A stretch of DNA of 64,000 bases from Methyloversatilis sp. (GTDB lineage Bacteria > Pseudomonadota > Gammaproteobacteria > Burkholderiales > Rhodocyclaceae), in contig NZ_JAUYNV010000019.1 in NCBI RefSeq assembly GCF_030698125.1, forward strand, positions 62,001-126,000, read 5' to 3'. Shown piece by piece: positions 35,483 to 43,505 of this stretch. Numbering within the stretch: the first letter of the stretch is position 1; each line of letters starts with the position of its first letter. A model generated the notes under the pieces. The model was not told the origin of the DNA, searched no databases, and saw only the letters and a program-made list of their open reading frames with translations. Made by a program: the position numbers and the translations under genes.

Positions 35483-36480
35483 CGCTTGTCAGCCAACTTC
35501 TGCCAGGCACCTCCAAGTGCCGAACTGAACAGCACTGCCCCGCCGTCGTTCAAATGTCCGGGGTCGGCGAAATGCTCGGGCCCCAGGCGTTTGGCGAGGG
35601 GTACTTCGAGCCAGCGTGCGCCGCGGGCTTCCAGCAGTGACAGAACCTTCGAATATTCACTGGGCGCAGCAGCCGGCCCGAAGGACGACGCACGCTCGAA
35701 CATCGGCACGGCAACAAGATAGACACGGCTACCCGAACTGACCAGTCGTTCTACGAGAGCGCCGAGGGCGTTCGCCATTCGGGGGTCAGGCGGCGCACGG
35801 GTGCCTGCCTCCTGGGCAATGAGCTGTGCGCGGGTCTGGAAGCCCCCGCTGATGCCCCTGCGATAACCGCGGCTCTGCTCTGCACTGCCACCGATGGGGT
35901 CGATGTTCGAGAACGTTGCACTCACGAAACGCAGCAACTTTTCCGGCTCGCGAAGTTGGCGCAGATTGCCGCTGTAGTACCAGGTGCGAAGCCATGAACC
36001 GAACAAGGCGCCGTAGAAGCCGTGCTCGAGCATGTCGCTGCGCGAGGCAAGGAATCCGTAGTAGCCAAGCGAGTCTTCATGCTGAAACAGTGTTTCGTCG
36101 AGCGTGATGAAGACATGTGCAGGTGCAGCCATTCCTTCATCGAGCAGGCGCTCCACGACGCCCTTCAGTACCAGCGTGTTGGCGCCGGGCACGCCAAGAT
36201 TGAAAACTCCCGCGGGCTTGATCAGTCCGGCGCCGGCGGTGAATGCTTCGGGCGACAGACCATTGTCGGCACGGCTGTTCCCGACGAAGAGCACCTCTGG
36301 TCGTTGCCTTGCCAGGAAATCGACTTTGTCGCTGGCGCGCCCGACGGCAAACACAGATCGATAGCGCAGCACCCATGCATCGCTGTGGAGTACCAACTCA
36401 AAGACAAGGAGGAGTGCCAGAGTGATCCAGGGGGTCGCTCCAAGCGCGAACGGAAGCCACGTTCTTCTGATGCCATTCAT
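35479..36480 (-). CDS. SGNH/AlgJ-like putative O-acetylation partner
   Basis: A 333-aa protein with an N-terminal membrane anchor (WLPFALGATPWITLALLLVF) and a periplasmic domain. EVLFVGNSRADNGLSPEAF resembles the GDS-type serine block (here GNSR), and HFADPGHLNDGGAVLFSS gives the late DxxH block of SGNH hydrolases, so the Ser, Asp and His elements are all present. FNLGVPGANTLVLKGVVERL fits the middle block. It is coupled by ATGA to the MBOAT gene, so it probably transfers acyl groups delivered by the MBOAT onto the polysaccharide. Sequence alone does not show whether it is the transferase or a deacetylating esterase. Confidence 0.8.
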   Translation of the reverse strand: MNGIRRTWLPFALGATPWITLALLLVFELVLHSDAWVLRYRSVFAVGRASDKVDFLARQRPEVLFVGNSRADNGLSPEAFTAGAGLIKPAGVFNLGVPGANTLVLKGVVERLLDEGMAAPAHVFITLDETLFQHEDSLGYYGFLASRSDMLEHGFYGALFGSWLRTWYYSGNLRQLREPEKLLRFVSATFSNIDPIGGSAEQSRGYRRGISGGFQTRAQLIAQEAGTRAPPDPRMANALGALVERLVSSGSRVYLVAVPMFERASSFGPAAAPSEYSKVLSLLEARGARWLEVPLAKRLGPEHFADPGHLNDGGAVLFSSALGGAWQKLADKR

Positions 36481-36664
36481 CGTTCAGTCGTTTTGTGAAT
36501 ACGAGCGTGCAAGGTCTGCGTGTCGCGTCATCCGCCAGAAACTCGGGATCACGCCGGATCGGTTTGATTTCGCGGTATGCGTTGTGCCCGCTTCGCGAGT
36601 GTCTTCGACCTTGGCCACGGGACGCTCAGCACTGGATCACAATCGAGCGCATTCGCCGCCGCGC

Positions 36665-39600
36665 TCAGTGAAAACTTCTGACTCTACGGAGCACTTCGGC
36701 AATCCATCCCGTTGATTCAACAGGGGTGCTGCTGCCAAAAACCTCCTGCCGGGTGGTCTTCCCGTCAGCGGAAATCTCAATCGTCGTTCCGATGCGTCCC
36801 GGTTCGAAGGTGAAGCGCAGCGTACGTTCGGAAGTTCTTATTTCGGCGCCAATTCCGTTTTTCACCGGCGTCACCGTTGCCGGCACCTGATCTCCCAGCG
36901 TCGGCTGCAGCACCACCAGAAACTGGTCGCCTGTACTCGCTTGTGACGGGCTCAGTTCGATGCGCCAGTTTCCGGCTTCGAGCGTGCCCGGTTTGCGTCT
37001 GGCGATGTCGAGCAGCACCTTGCCGCTGTTGTCGTGATTGCGGTCATCGACGAAGAATTCGAACCCGGGGCCGCCGATCGGCAAGAGCACTGGTGCGGCG
37101 GGGTGAAGAACGGTACCGAGCAGGCGGCTCGGGCCTGCGGGGGTTGCGCGTTCGATCGTGAATTTCTGTCCGGACACGACGGGCCGGGTCTGGCTGTGCA
37201 ACAGCCAGCGCTTGACGAAATCCGCCCGGGTCGCAACCACGTCGTCGAACACGACGACGGTGTCGCTGTACCGGTCATAAGCGAAGACGCGCCAGGCCCG
37301 TTCGACACGTCGGGTACGTTCGGCGAATCGTCCCTTTCCGGATGAAGGGTTCGTATAGGCCGGTGTGATGTCGGCAACGGCAACGGTCAGGCCGTCCTGC
37401 TCGAACAATTGGCTGATGCGGCCGGTGTGATAGGCCTCACGCTTGCTTTCCCACTCCCCCCTGTCGAGGGGCGCTGCGTCGCCGCCCCAGCCGGAGCCGA
37501 TGCGCCGCTGACCCCCGTCGTTCGCGATGGCGCGTGGCGGCTTGTCGTTGCGAGCAGGCATGGGCGCCGTGTCGGAGGGGTCGGTGACGGTGAGGGTGTT
37601 GTGGGCGATGGTCTGGTACGTATAGTTCAAGTGGTGATCGCTGCCGTACTCGCAGTAGCAACCACTGTCCAGCGCGAGATCGGCCGCCTTGTAGATCATG
37701 AACGCGCCTTGATCCAGATGTGAGTGTGACCAGTAGTTGTCGCCTGCCTTGAAGCTCACGTAGGTCGCATCCGGCTCCCAGCTGCTGCGTGCCACGAGTA
37801 CGCCGAGCCCGTCGAAATGGTGGCTCAGTGGGAGGGCGCGGTCTGCGGTCGCATCGAACAGAAGGTTGTCGGTCAAGGGGCCCCAGGGCCATGAGGTCGG
37901 CCTCGGGGGGCCGCTGCGCCCTGCCCAGACGGAATAGGCCGCGGAGTGACGCAATTCGACTGCCAACGCCACGGCATCCGGTGGCTTGCGATCGACAAAG
38001 GCGATGTCTCCCCAACTGAATGCGGCCTTGTCCGGCCGCTGCCGATAGACGACGAAGTCGAGAAAGCCGCGGATGGCGGGCTCCCTGGCGATGTAGTCCT
38101 CGCCCGTTGCAGAACGCCACATGGCGGGCAACTGATAGATGGCCTGGCCGATGCCGATACCCACATATTCACCGCCTTCGTGCCACCCGCCGTTCTTCCC
38201 GCCCACCTGACGCCATACCGGCAGCACGCGGTTGATCCAGTAATCGTGGGTGAAGGCCATGACGGGCGCCGCTCGCGGGTCGTCCCGGTAGATCGACAGT
38301 GTGCAGGCCATCAGGGCCTGCAGCGGCGAGTTGTAGAGGAAGACGTTATAGGGCGACATCCGCTCGACGCGGATGACGTTGATCTGGTAGTTGCAGGCTT
38401 CGATCACCTTGTCCCGGAGTCTGGGCATCAGATCGGGGGGAATGCGGTGGTGAAGCCAGTCATAGGCCAGGGCGATGGGCTTGGTCTGTTCGTGGCCGCG
38501 CCAGGTGGGCTGGAGCCGGAGCACGTGTTCGACGATGGCGCGTACATCCTGACTGCCGGGTGAAAGGGCTTCCGCGAGGATTGCGTCATTCAGATTTCCG
38601 CGCCCGCCGCCGGCCCGCTTCAGAACCTCCCGGATGTAATCCGGGTTTTCTGCCCGCAGGCGGGCGATGTCGCGGGCATCGGGATGCGGCAGGCGTGGAT
38701 GGCCTGTGCGAAAGCCGGGCAGATCCGGTTCCCGCAAGGTTTCGGCTGCGGGCAGCATGGGTTTCGACTGGGACGTCATGACCATCTCGTCGGGGCTGCG
38801 GCCGAGCGACCACGCCGTGGTCAGTCCCGAGGCGAACACGATCACGGCAAGGTTTGCGCCAAGATATGAGGCGCGTTTTGCTTCCAAAAGCCTGGAACGT
38901 GGCGCAGATGAAGGCTTTGCGCCGCCGCCCAGGTAGCGGACGGCACCCACGGCGGTGATCAGGGCAATGACCGCCGTGGTGATATCCGGCGTGCGGCCCG
39001 GGACGTACTGCTGCATCCATTCCAGCGCAAAGGCAAAAATCCCGCACAGCGCCACGACGGTCGCCGACCAGGCGTGCGACGCAGGCGCGAGCCGGCAGAG
39101 CACCGCGACGATCAGCAGGTAGGGCCACACGGTATCGGCGATGACGCTCAGGCCGAGCATCGGGTTTTCCATATGTGCCGCGAACGGTACGTAGTTCAGC
39201 ACTCGCAGCGCGCCGTTTTCGGGCGCCAGCTCGCTGATGATCAGCGACATCAGGATGGCCAGCAGACTGATTGCCGGGCGATGCGGCTTGAGCGCCCGGG
39301 GTGAGGCGAGGGCGATCAACAAGCCGATGGCGGCGCCCGCCAGCGCCTCGGCGGACAGCTGCCGGCTGACGATGACCACCTTGAGCGCAAGCACGCCGAA
39401 GATGGTCCGGCGCAGCGTGCGACCTACCGGTACCGGGTGTTTGCGCACATCGCGCACGAGCAGCGCAAGCGCCAGTATTTCCAGCGCGGTGGTCAGCGCA
39501 CGCGAACAAGAGAAGCGCGACGGGTCCGTCAACACGGATGCCAGGGGCGCAAGCCCGGACCGGATCGAACCGACGTCGAGCGATGGCACGAAGGGTGAAA

Positions 39601-40105
39601 GCTGGGAAAGTGACCAGCCGAATAGTGCGGCGAGCACCAGGTTGGCTTCGTGCCCCGGCTCGAAACGGCGCACGCGCCATGCATGCGCTGTCGCGTAGAG
39701 CTGACCCCGCGGGTTCAGCAGCCCGACGAGCACTGCGCCGGCGAGCGCTCCACCGGTGTTGAGAATGAAGTCCGACAACGACGGTACGCGCTGCGGCAGA
39801 TGGGATTGGAACGCCTCGACGCTCAGGCTCAGCGCTCCGCCGATCAGCGTTGCGACCAGGACGGAAACGACGAGCGGCCAGCGTGCGGTTGCAAGCCGGA
39901 TACCTGCGCCCAATGGAAGGTAGATCAGCGAATTGACGACCAGGTCGGGAAGTGAAAGCGCGCCGATGTTCCACGTGGACAGAAATGCAAAGGTGTCTTC
40001 GTGGGTCGTCCAGCCGGAGAACGGATACAGACTGCCGTAGGCAATCAGAGTGGCGTACGCCAGCAAGCCGATAAGTATCTGACCGCGCTTCGGGGTGTCT
40101 GACAT
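36665..40105 (-). CDS. VanZ-VanZ-heparinase II/III fusion protein
   Basis: A 1146-aa protein. Residues 1-435 are membrane embedded and contain two VanZ-like signatures: EAFQSHLPQRVPSLSDFILN (about 97-116) and EWMQQYVPGRTPDI (about 362-375), each preceded by hydrophobic helices. After a last helix near 415-433 the rest looks periplasmic. Residues about 470-770 form a helical toroid (YDWLHHRIPPDLMPRLRDKV, KNGGWHEGGEYVGIGIGQAI). From about 775 there is a heparinase II/III beta domain with GDNYWSHSHLDQGAFMIYKA, DSGCYCEYGSDHHLNYTYQT and IAHNTLTVTDPSD. Such domains are polysaccharide lyases for uronic-acid-containing glycans. ATG 40105 precedes the first helix; the track start at 40750 is spurious. 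No strong ribosome site is visible. Confidence 0.85.
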   Translation of the reverse strand: MSDTPKRGQILIGLLAYATLIAYGSLYPFSGWTTHEDTFAFLSTWNIGALSLPDLVVNSLIYLPLGAGIRLATARWPLVVSVLVATLIGGALSLSVEAFQSHLPQRVPSLSDFILNTGGALAGAVLVGLLNPRGQLYATAHAWRVRRFEPGHEANLVLAALFGWSLSQLSPFVPSLDVGSIRSGLAPLASVLTDPSRFSCSRALTTALEILALALLVRDVRKHPVPVGRTLRRTIFGVLALKVVIVSRQLSAEALAGAAIGLLIALASPRALKPHRPAISLLAILMSLIISELAPENGALRVLNYVPFAAHMENPMLGLSVIADTVWPYLLIVAVLCRLAPASHAWSATVVALCGIFAFALEWMQQYVPGRTPDITTAVIALITAVGAVRYLGGGAKPSSAPRSRLLEAKRASYLGANLAVIVFASGLTTAWSLGRSPDEMVMTSQSKPMLPAAETLREPDLPGFRTGHPRLPHPDARDIARLRAENPDYIREVLKRAGGGRGNLNDAILAEALSPGSQDVRAIVEHVLRLQPTWRGHEQTKPIALAYDWLHHRIPPDLMPRLRDKVIEACNYQINVIRVERMSPYNVFLYNSPLQALMACTLSIYRDDPRAAPVMAFTHDYWINRVLPVWRQVGGKNGGWHEGGEYVGIGIGQAIYQLPAMWRSATGEDYIAREPAIRGFLDFVVYRQRPDKAAFSWGDIAFVDRKPPDAVALAVELRHSAAYSVWAGRSGPPRPTSWPWGPLTDNLLFDATADRALPLSHHFDGLGVLVARSSWEPDATYVSFKAGDNYWSHSHLDQGAFMIYKAADLALDSGCYCEYGSDHHLNYTYQTIAHNTLTVTDPSDTAPMPARNDKPPRAIANDGGQRRIGSGWGGDAAPLDRGEWESKREAYHTGRISQLFEQDGLTVAVADITPAYTNPSSGKGRFAERTRRVERAWRVFAYDRYSDTVVVFDDVVATRADFVKRWLLHSQTRPVVSGQKFTIERATPAGPSRLLGTVLHPAAPVLLPIGGPGFEFFVDDRNHDNSGKVLLDIARRKPGTLEAGNWRIELSPSQASTGDQFLVVLQPTLGDQVPATVTPVKNGIGAEIRTSERTLRFTFEPGRIGTTIEISADGKTTRQEVFGSSTPVESTGWIAEVLRRVRSFH

Positions 40106-40327
40106 GGGCGGACGGTGAGGTCGTTCGTTGCGATTGCGCAGTATCCGGCCGCGCCGTGCGGCAGGATCGGGCGGCTGATCGGCTGCGAGGGGGATTCCGA
40201 TTGCTGCAACCCGAAGCTTAGGGCGACGGGCCTGCTCCGGGTAGTGCCCTGAATCACGAACGCACCCGCTCGGCGCATTCCGCACATTCGATCTGTGAGA
40301 AAGTCTGCGCCCGGAGGATTGCGCATC

Positions 40328-41521
40328 ATGTACGGGTTGTTGGCTGTGGTTTTCTTTTGGGCGGTGGCGATCTACTTCTTGCGGCGCGAAATCGCCCCCG
40401 CCTGGGCTGAGCCCTGCCTGCGCCATCCCGTCTTGGTGTTCGAAGGCGACGACTGGGGCTACGGGCCGCTCGAGCAGGCCGACGCGCTGCGCGACATCGC
40501 GGTGGAGCTGGCGCGGCATCGTGATCTGACCGGACGACATCCGGTGATGACGCTCGGCGTGATCCTGGCGGGTCCGGGGGCGGCGGGAACGCCGGAAGAA
40601 GCGCTGGGCGCAGCGCGGGTCACGCTGGAGGATGCGCGGCTTGAGCCGGTCTGTGCCGCGATGGCCCAGGGTGTGCGTGCCGGGGTGTTCGATCTGCAGC
40701 TGCACGGCATGGAGCATTACCACCCGGCGGTGCTGACGCGCGCGGTTCAAATGGATCCGCAGGTGCGCGTCTGGTTGGCCGGCGCGCCCTTCGTGGAAAC
40801 CGAACAGCTGCCGTCACCCCTGCAGAGCCGCTGGACCGATGCTTCCGTGCTGCCTTCAAAGGCGTTGGACGAAGGCGACATCCGCGCCCGCGTCGCGGAC
40901 GAGGTTGCGATGTTCAGGCAGTGTTTTGGTGCCCTTCCCGAAGTGGTGGTGCCGCCCACCTTCGTCTGGAACGCATGCGTCGAGCGTGCTTGGGCGGAGC
41001 AGGGCCTGGCCGTGCTGGTGACGCCGGGCGAGCGCTACGAGACGCGCGGCACAGACGGCCTGCCGGTGGATACAGGTGTCTACTATCGCAACGGTCAGCG
41101 CTGCGCATCCGGTCTGCTCGCCATCGTGCGCAATGACTACTTCGAACCGGTGCGGGGGCATCGGACCGAGCGCGGGCTGGCGGGCCTGGCCGCGAAGTGG
41201 GCACAGCGACGGCCACTGTTGCTGGAAACCCATCGATCGAACTTCGTCGGCGCGTCGGCGCAGCGCACCGAAAGCGTTCGTGCCATCGGCGATCTGGTGT
41301 CGGCGGCATTGCACGCGCAGCCCGGCTTGCGGTTTCTGACGGTGGCCGAACTGGCGCAACACTATGTTCGGGGCGGTGACCTGATTGATCCGCGTCTGCG
41401 GACACGGCTGTTGGCGCTGCTTCACCGACTTGATCGTCCAGGACGCAGGCGCAAGATTTTCGGGCTACTTGCCGCGTTGACCATGGCTGCCGCGTTCGCG
41501 GCGTTGGTCGCCGCGGTGTGA
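40328..41521 (+). CDS. NodB-like (polysaccharide deacetylase fold) membrane protein
   Basis: A 397-aa protein with an N-terminal hydrophobic segment (YGLLAVVFFWAVAIYFL) and a C-terminal one (GLLAALTMAAAFAALVAAV) flanking a soluble domain. HPVLVFEGDDWGYGPLEQAD and FDLQLHGMEHYHP resemble the metal-binding Asp and His motifs of NodB-fold deacetylases, and EVVVPPTFVWNACVERAWAE fits the following strand. The assignment is by fold motifs only and I cannot name a subfamily. ATG 40328 has GGAGG about 10 bases upstream, better than the GTG at 40295. It is divergent from the VanZ-heparinase gene, so the 222-base spacer should hold both promoters. Confidence 0.65.
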   Translation: MYGLLAVVFFWAVAIYFLRREIAPAWAEPCLRHPVLVFEGDDWGYGPLEQADALRDIAVELARHRDLTGRHPVMTLGVILAGPGAAGTPEEALGAARVTLEDARLEPVCAAMAQGVRAGVFDLQLHGMEHYHPAVLTRAVQMDPQVRVWLAGAPFVETEQLPSPLQSRWTDASVLPSKALDEGDIRARVADEVAMFRQCFGALPEVVVPPTFVWNACVERAWAEQGLAVLVTPGERYETRGTDGLPVDTGVYYRNGQRCASGLLAIVRNDYFEPVRGHRTERGLAGLAAKWAQRRPLLLETHRSNFVGASAQRTESVRAIGDLVSAALHAQPGLRFLTVAELAQHYVRGGDLIDPRLRTRLLALLHRLDRPGRRRKIFGLLAALTMAAAFAALVAAV

Positions 41522-41539
41522 CGCGTCCTGCCGGCGGCT

Positions 41540-41791
41540 TCAGTCAGCAAGATGTTCGGTGACGAACTGATGCAGCGAACCGAAGGTCGCGAAGGTGCTG
41601 CCGTCGATATCGGCGTCGTCCAGTGTCACACCGAACTGCTCTTCGAGCGCCGTGATCACTGCGATGACGGCCATCGAATCGAGTTCGGGAATGGCGCCCA
41701 GCAGCGGCGTGTCGTCAGCCATTGTGTCGGCGCGCGCACCGAGATCCAGCACTTGCCGAAGCAGTTCGCGCAAGGTATGCCGCGTATCCAC
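41540..41791 (-). CDS. Acyl carrier protein
   Basis: An 83-aa acidic four-helix carrier protein. The phosphopantetheine attachment Ser lies in IPELDSMAVIAVITALEEQF, a good DSM motif. The GTG start at 41791 has GGGAGAG just upstream and gives the standard ACP length; the ORF-track start at 42061 runs back through the divergent ligase gene. A TATACT hexamer (41877 to 41872, minus strand) lies about 80 bases upstream and may be its -10 element. ACPs of this kind accompany the exosortase-associated ligase and decarboxylase, suggesting that an acyl or aminoacyl group is carried as a thioester. The cargo is unknown. Confidence 0.88.
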   Translation of the reverse strand: MDTRHTLRELLRQVLDLGARADTMADDTPLLGAIPELDSMAVIAVITALEEQFGVTLDDADIDGSTFATFGSLHQFVTEHLAD

Positions 41792-41913
41792 TCTGCTCTC
41801 CCTGTATTCCGCCGTCTCGAGGGCGTGTGGTTTGAATTTGTCACTCCGGGGCGTCGCTCCGGGCGCACGATAGTATAGGTTTTGCCTTGTTTGCGTCCTG
41901 CCGATTGCCCTCG

Positions 41914-43503
41914 ATGCCCGTTCCAAGCCTGCTGAACCATCTGGTCGAACATGCAGCCGCACGCGATGGCAACGCTTGCGCGCTGCGCGCCAATGGCATC
42001 GATTTTTCCTACGCCATGCTGGCGCAGCAGGTTGAGGCGTGTGCGCATGGCCTGCTGGCACTGGGCGTGTGTCGCGGCGACCGGGTGTGCATCTTCCTCG
42101 AAAAGCGTTTCGAAGCCGTGGTGGCCAGTTTTGGCGCCGCAGCCTGCGGCGCCGTGTTCGTGCCGATCAATCCGCTACTCAAGGCGGCGCAGATTGGTCA
42201 CATCCTGCGCGACAGCGGTGCTCGTGTGCTCATCACGTCGACGTTCCGGCTTGCCGCGCTCGGCACTCTTCCGCCCGAATGTCCCGCGTTGGCGCATACC
42301 GTGCTGGTCGATGGCGATGCGCCAGGTGCCCTGCCATGGGCCTCCTTCATGGATGCGCCGGCGCGTGCGATGCACCGCGTGATCGACAGCGATATGGCGG
42401 CCATCCTGTATACATCCGGAAGTACGGGACAGCCGAAAGGCGTGGTGCTGTCGCACCGGAACATGGTTTCGGGCGCGTGCAGTGTGGCGGGCTATCTCGG
42501 CAACCACGCAGGCGATACGATTCTGGCGGCGCTGCCGCTGTCCTTCGATGCAGGGTTTTCGCAACTGACCACCGGATTCCTGAGCGGTGCCCGGGTGGTG
42601 CTGATCAATTACCTGATGGCCCGCGACGTCGTAAAGGCGATGGCTGCCGAGCGGGTGACCGGACTGACCGCCGTGCCGCCTCTATATATGCAGATCGTTC
42701 AGTTGCCGTGGCCGGAATCCATCGATTCGCACCTGCGCTACTTCGCAAGTACCGGCGGGCGCATGCCGCGTGTCACGCTGGACGCGCTGCGCGCACGCGC
42801 GCCTTCCGCCAGGCCCTTCCTGATGTACGGTTTGACCGAAGCCTTCCGTGCGACCTACCTGCCGCCCGAGCAGGTGGATCTGCGGCCCGATTCCATCGGG
42901 CGTGCCATTCCGAATGCTGAAGTACTCGTGCTGCGGGAGGACGGTCGCCAGTGTGCGCCCGGGGAAGTCGGGGAGCTTGTACAGCGGGGTTCGCTGGTGG
43001 CGCAGGGCTACTGGAACGATGCCGCGCAAACGGCCGAACGCTTCCGTCCCTTGCCCGCAGCCGCGGAGGTGAATCCCCCCGGCCTGCTGCGCGATGAGAT
43101 CGTGGTGTTCTCCGGAGATTCGGTCCGTATGGACGAGGAAGGCTATCTCTACTTCGTGGGCCGTCGCGATGACATGATCAAGACGTCCGGATACCGCGTA
43201 AGTCCGACAGAGATAGAAGAATCGCTGCTGCTGACCGGTTGCGTGGCTGAATGCGTCGCTTTCGGCGTCGAAGATGCCGGTCTCGGGCAGGTGATCGCCG
43301 TCGCCGTGCACTGTACCGGTGCGCCGGACATCGACGCGCTGCGCGCGCAGTGTCGCGCGCAGCTGCCCGTATATCAGGTGCCGGCCCATTTCATCGTGTT
43401 CGACGATGCGCTGCCTCGCAACCCGAACGGCAAGCTGGATCGGACCGCCATCGAAGCCGACGCCTGTCGTCGCTTGAATTTTTCCGCCGGAATGAAACCT
43501 TGA
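41914..43503 (+). CDS. Acyl-CoA ligase (AMP-forming), exosortase A system-associated
   Basis: A 529-aa ANL-superfamily enzyme of the PEP-CTERM-associated ligase group (TIGR03098). Core motifs are intact: ILYTSGSTGQPKGVVLSHRN (P-loop), FASTGGRMPRVTLD, MYGLTEAFRATYL, GDSVRMDEEGYLYFVGRRDD and MIKTSGYRVSPTEIEE, with the catalytic C-terminal Lys in PNGKLDRTAIEA. It activates a carboxylate as an adenylate and probably loads it on the divergently encoded ACP. ATG 41914 is preferred to the TTG at 41887 because it begins at the domain start. The decarboxylase begins immediately after its stop, so the two are co-translated. The acid substrate is not predictable. Confidence 0.92.
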   Translation: MPVPSLLNHLVEHAAARDGNACALRANGIDFSYAMLAQQVEACAHGLLALGVCRGDRVCIFLEKRFEAVVASFGAAACGAVFVPINPLLKAAQIGHILRDSGARVLITSTFRLAALGTLPPECPALAHTVLVDGDAPGALPWASFMDAPARAMHRVIDSDMAAILYTSGSTGQPKGVVLSHRNMVSGACSVAGYLGNHAGDTILAALPLSFDAGFSQLTTGFLSGARVVLINYLMARDVVKAMAAERVTGLTAVPPLYMQIVQLPWPESIDSHLRYFASTGGRMPRVTLDALRARAPSARPFLMYGLTEAFRATYLPPEQVDLRPDSIGRAIPNAEVLVLREDGRQCAPGEVGELVQRGSLVAQGYWNDAAQTAERFRPLPAAAEVNPPGLLRDEIVVFSGDSVRMDEEGYLYFVGRRDDMIKTSGYRVSPTEIEESLLLTGCVAECVAFGVEDAGLGQVIAVAVHCTGAPDIDALRAQCRAQLPVYQVPAHFIVFDDALPRNPNGKLDRTAIEADACRRLNFSAGMKP

Positions 43504-43505
43504 TC

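Noticed and set aside
40105-40750. N-terminal extension of the VanZ-heparinase ORF
   Set aside because: It overlaps the oppositely oriented NodB-like gene and has shadow composition; the hydrophobic start begins at ATG 40105.
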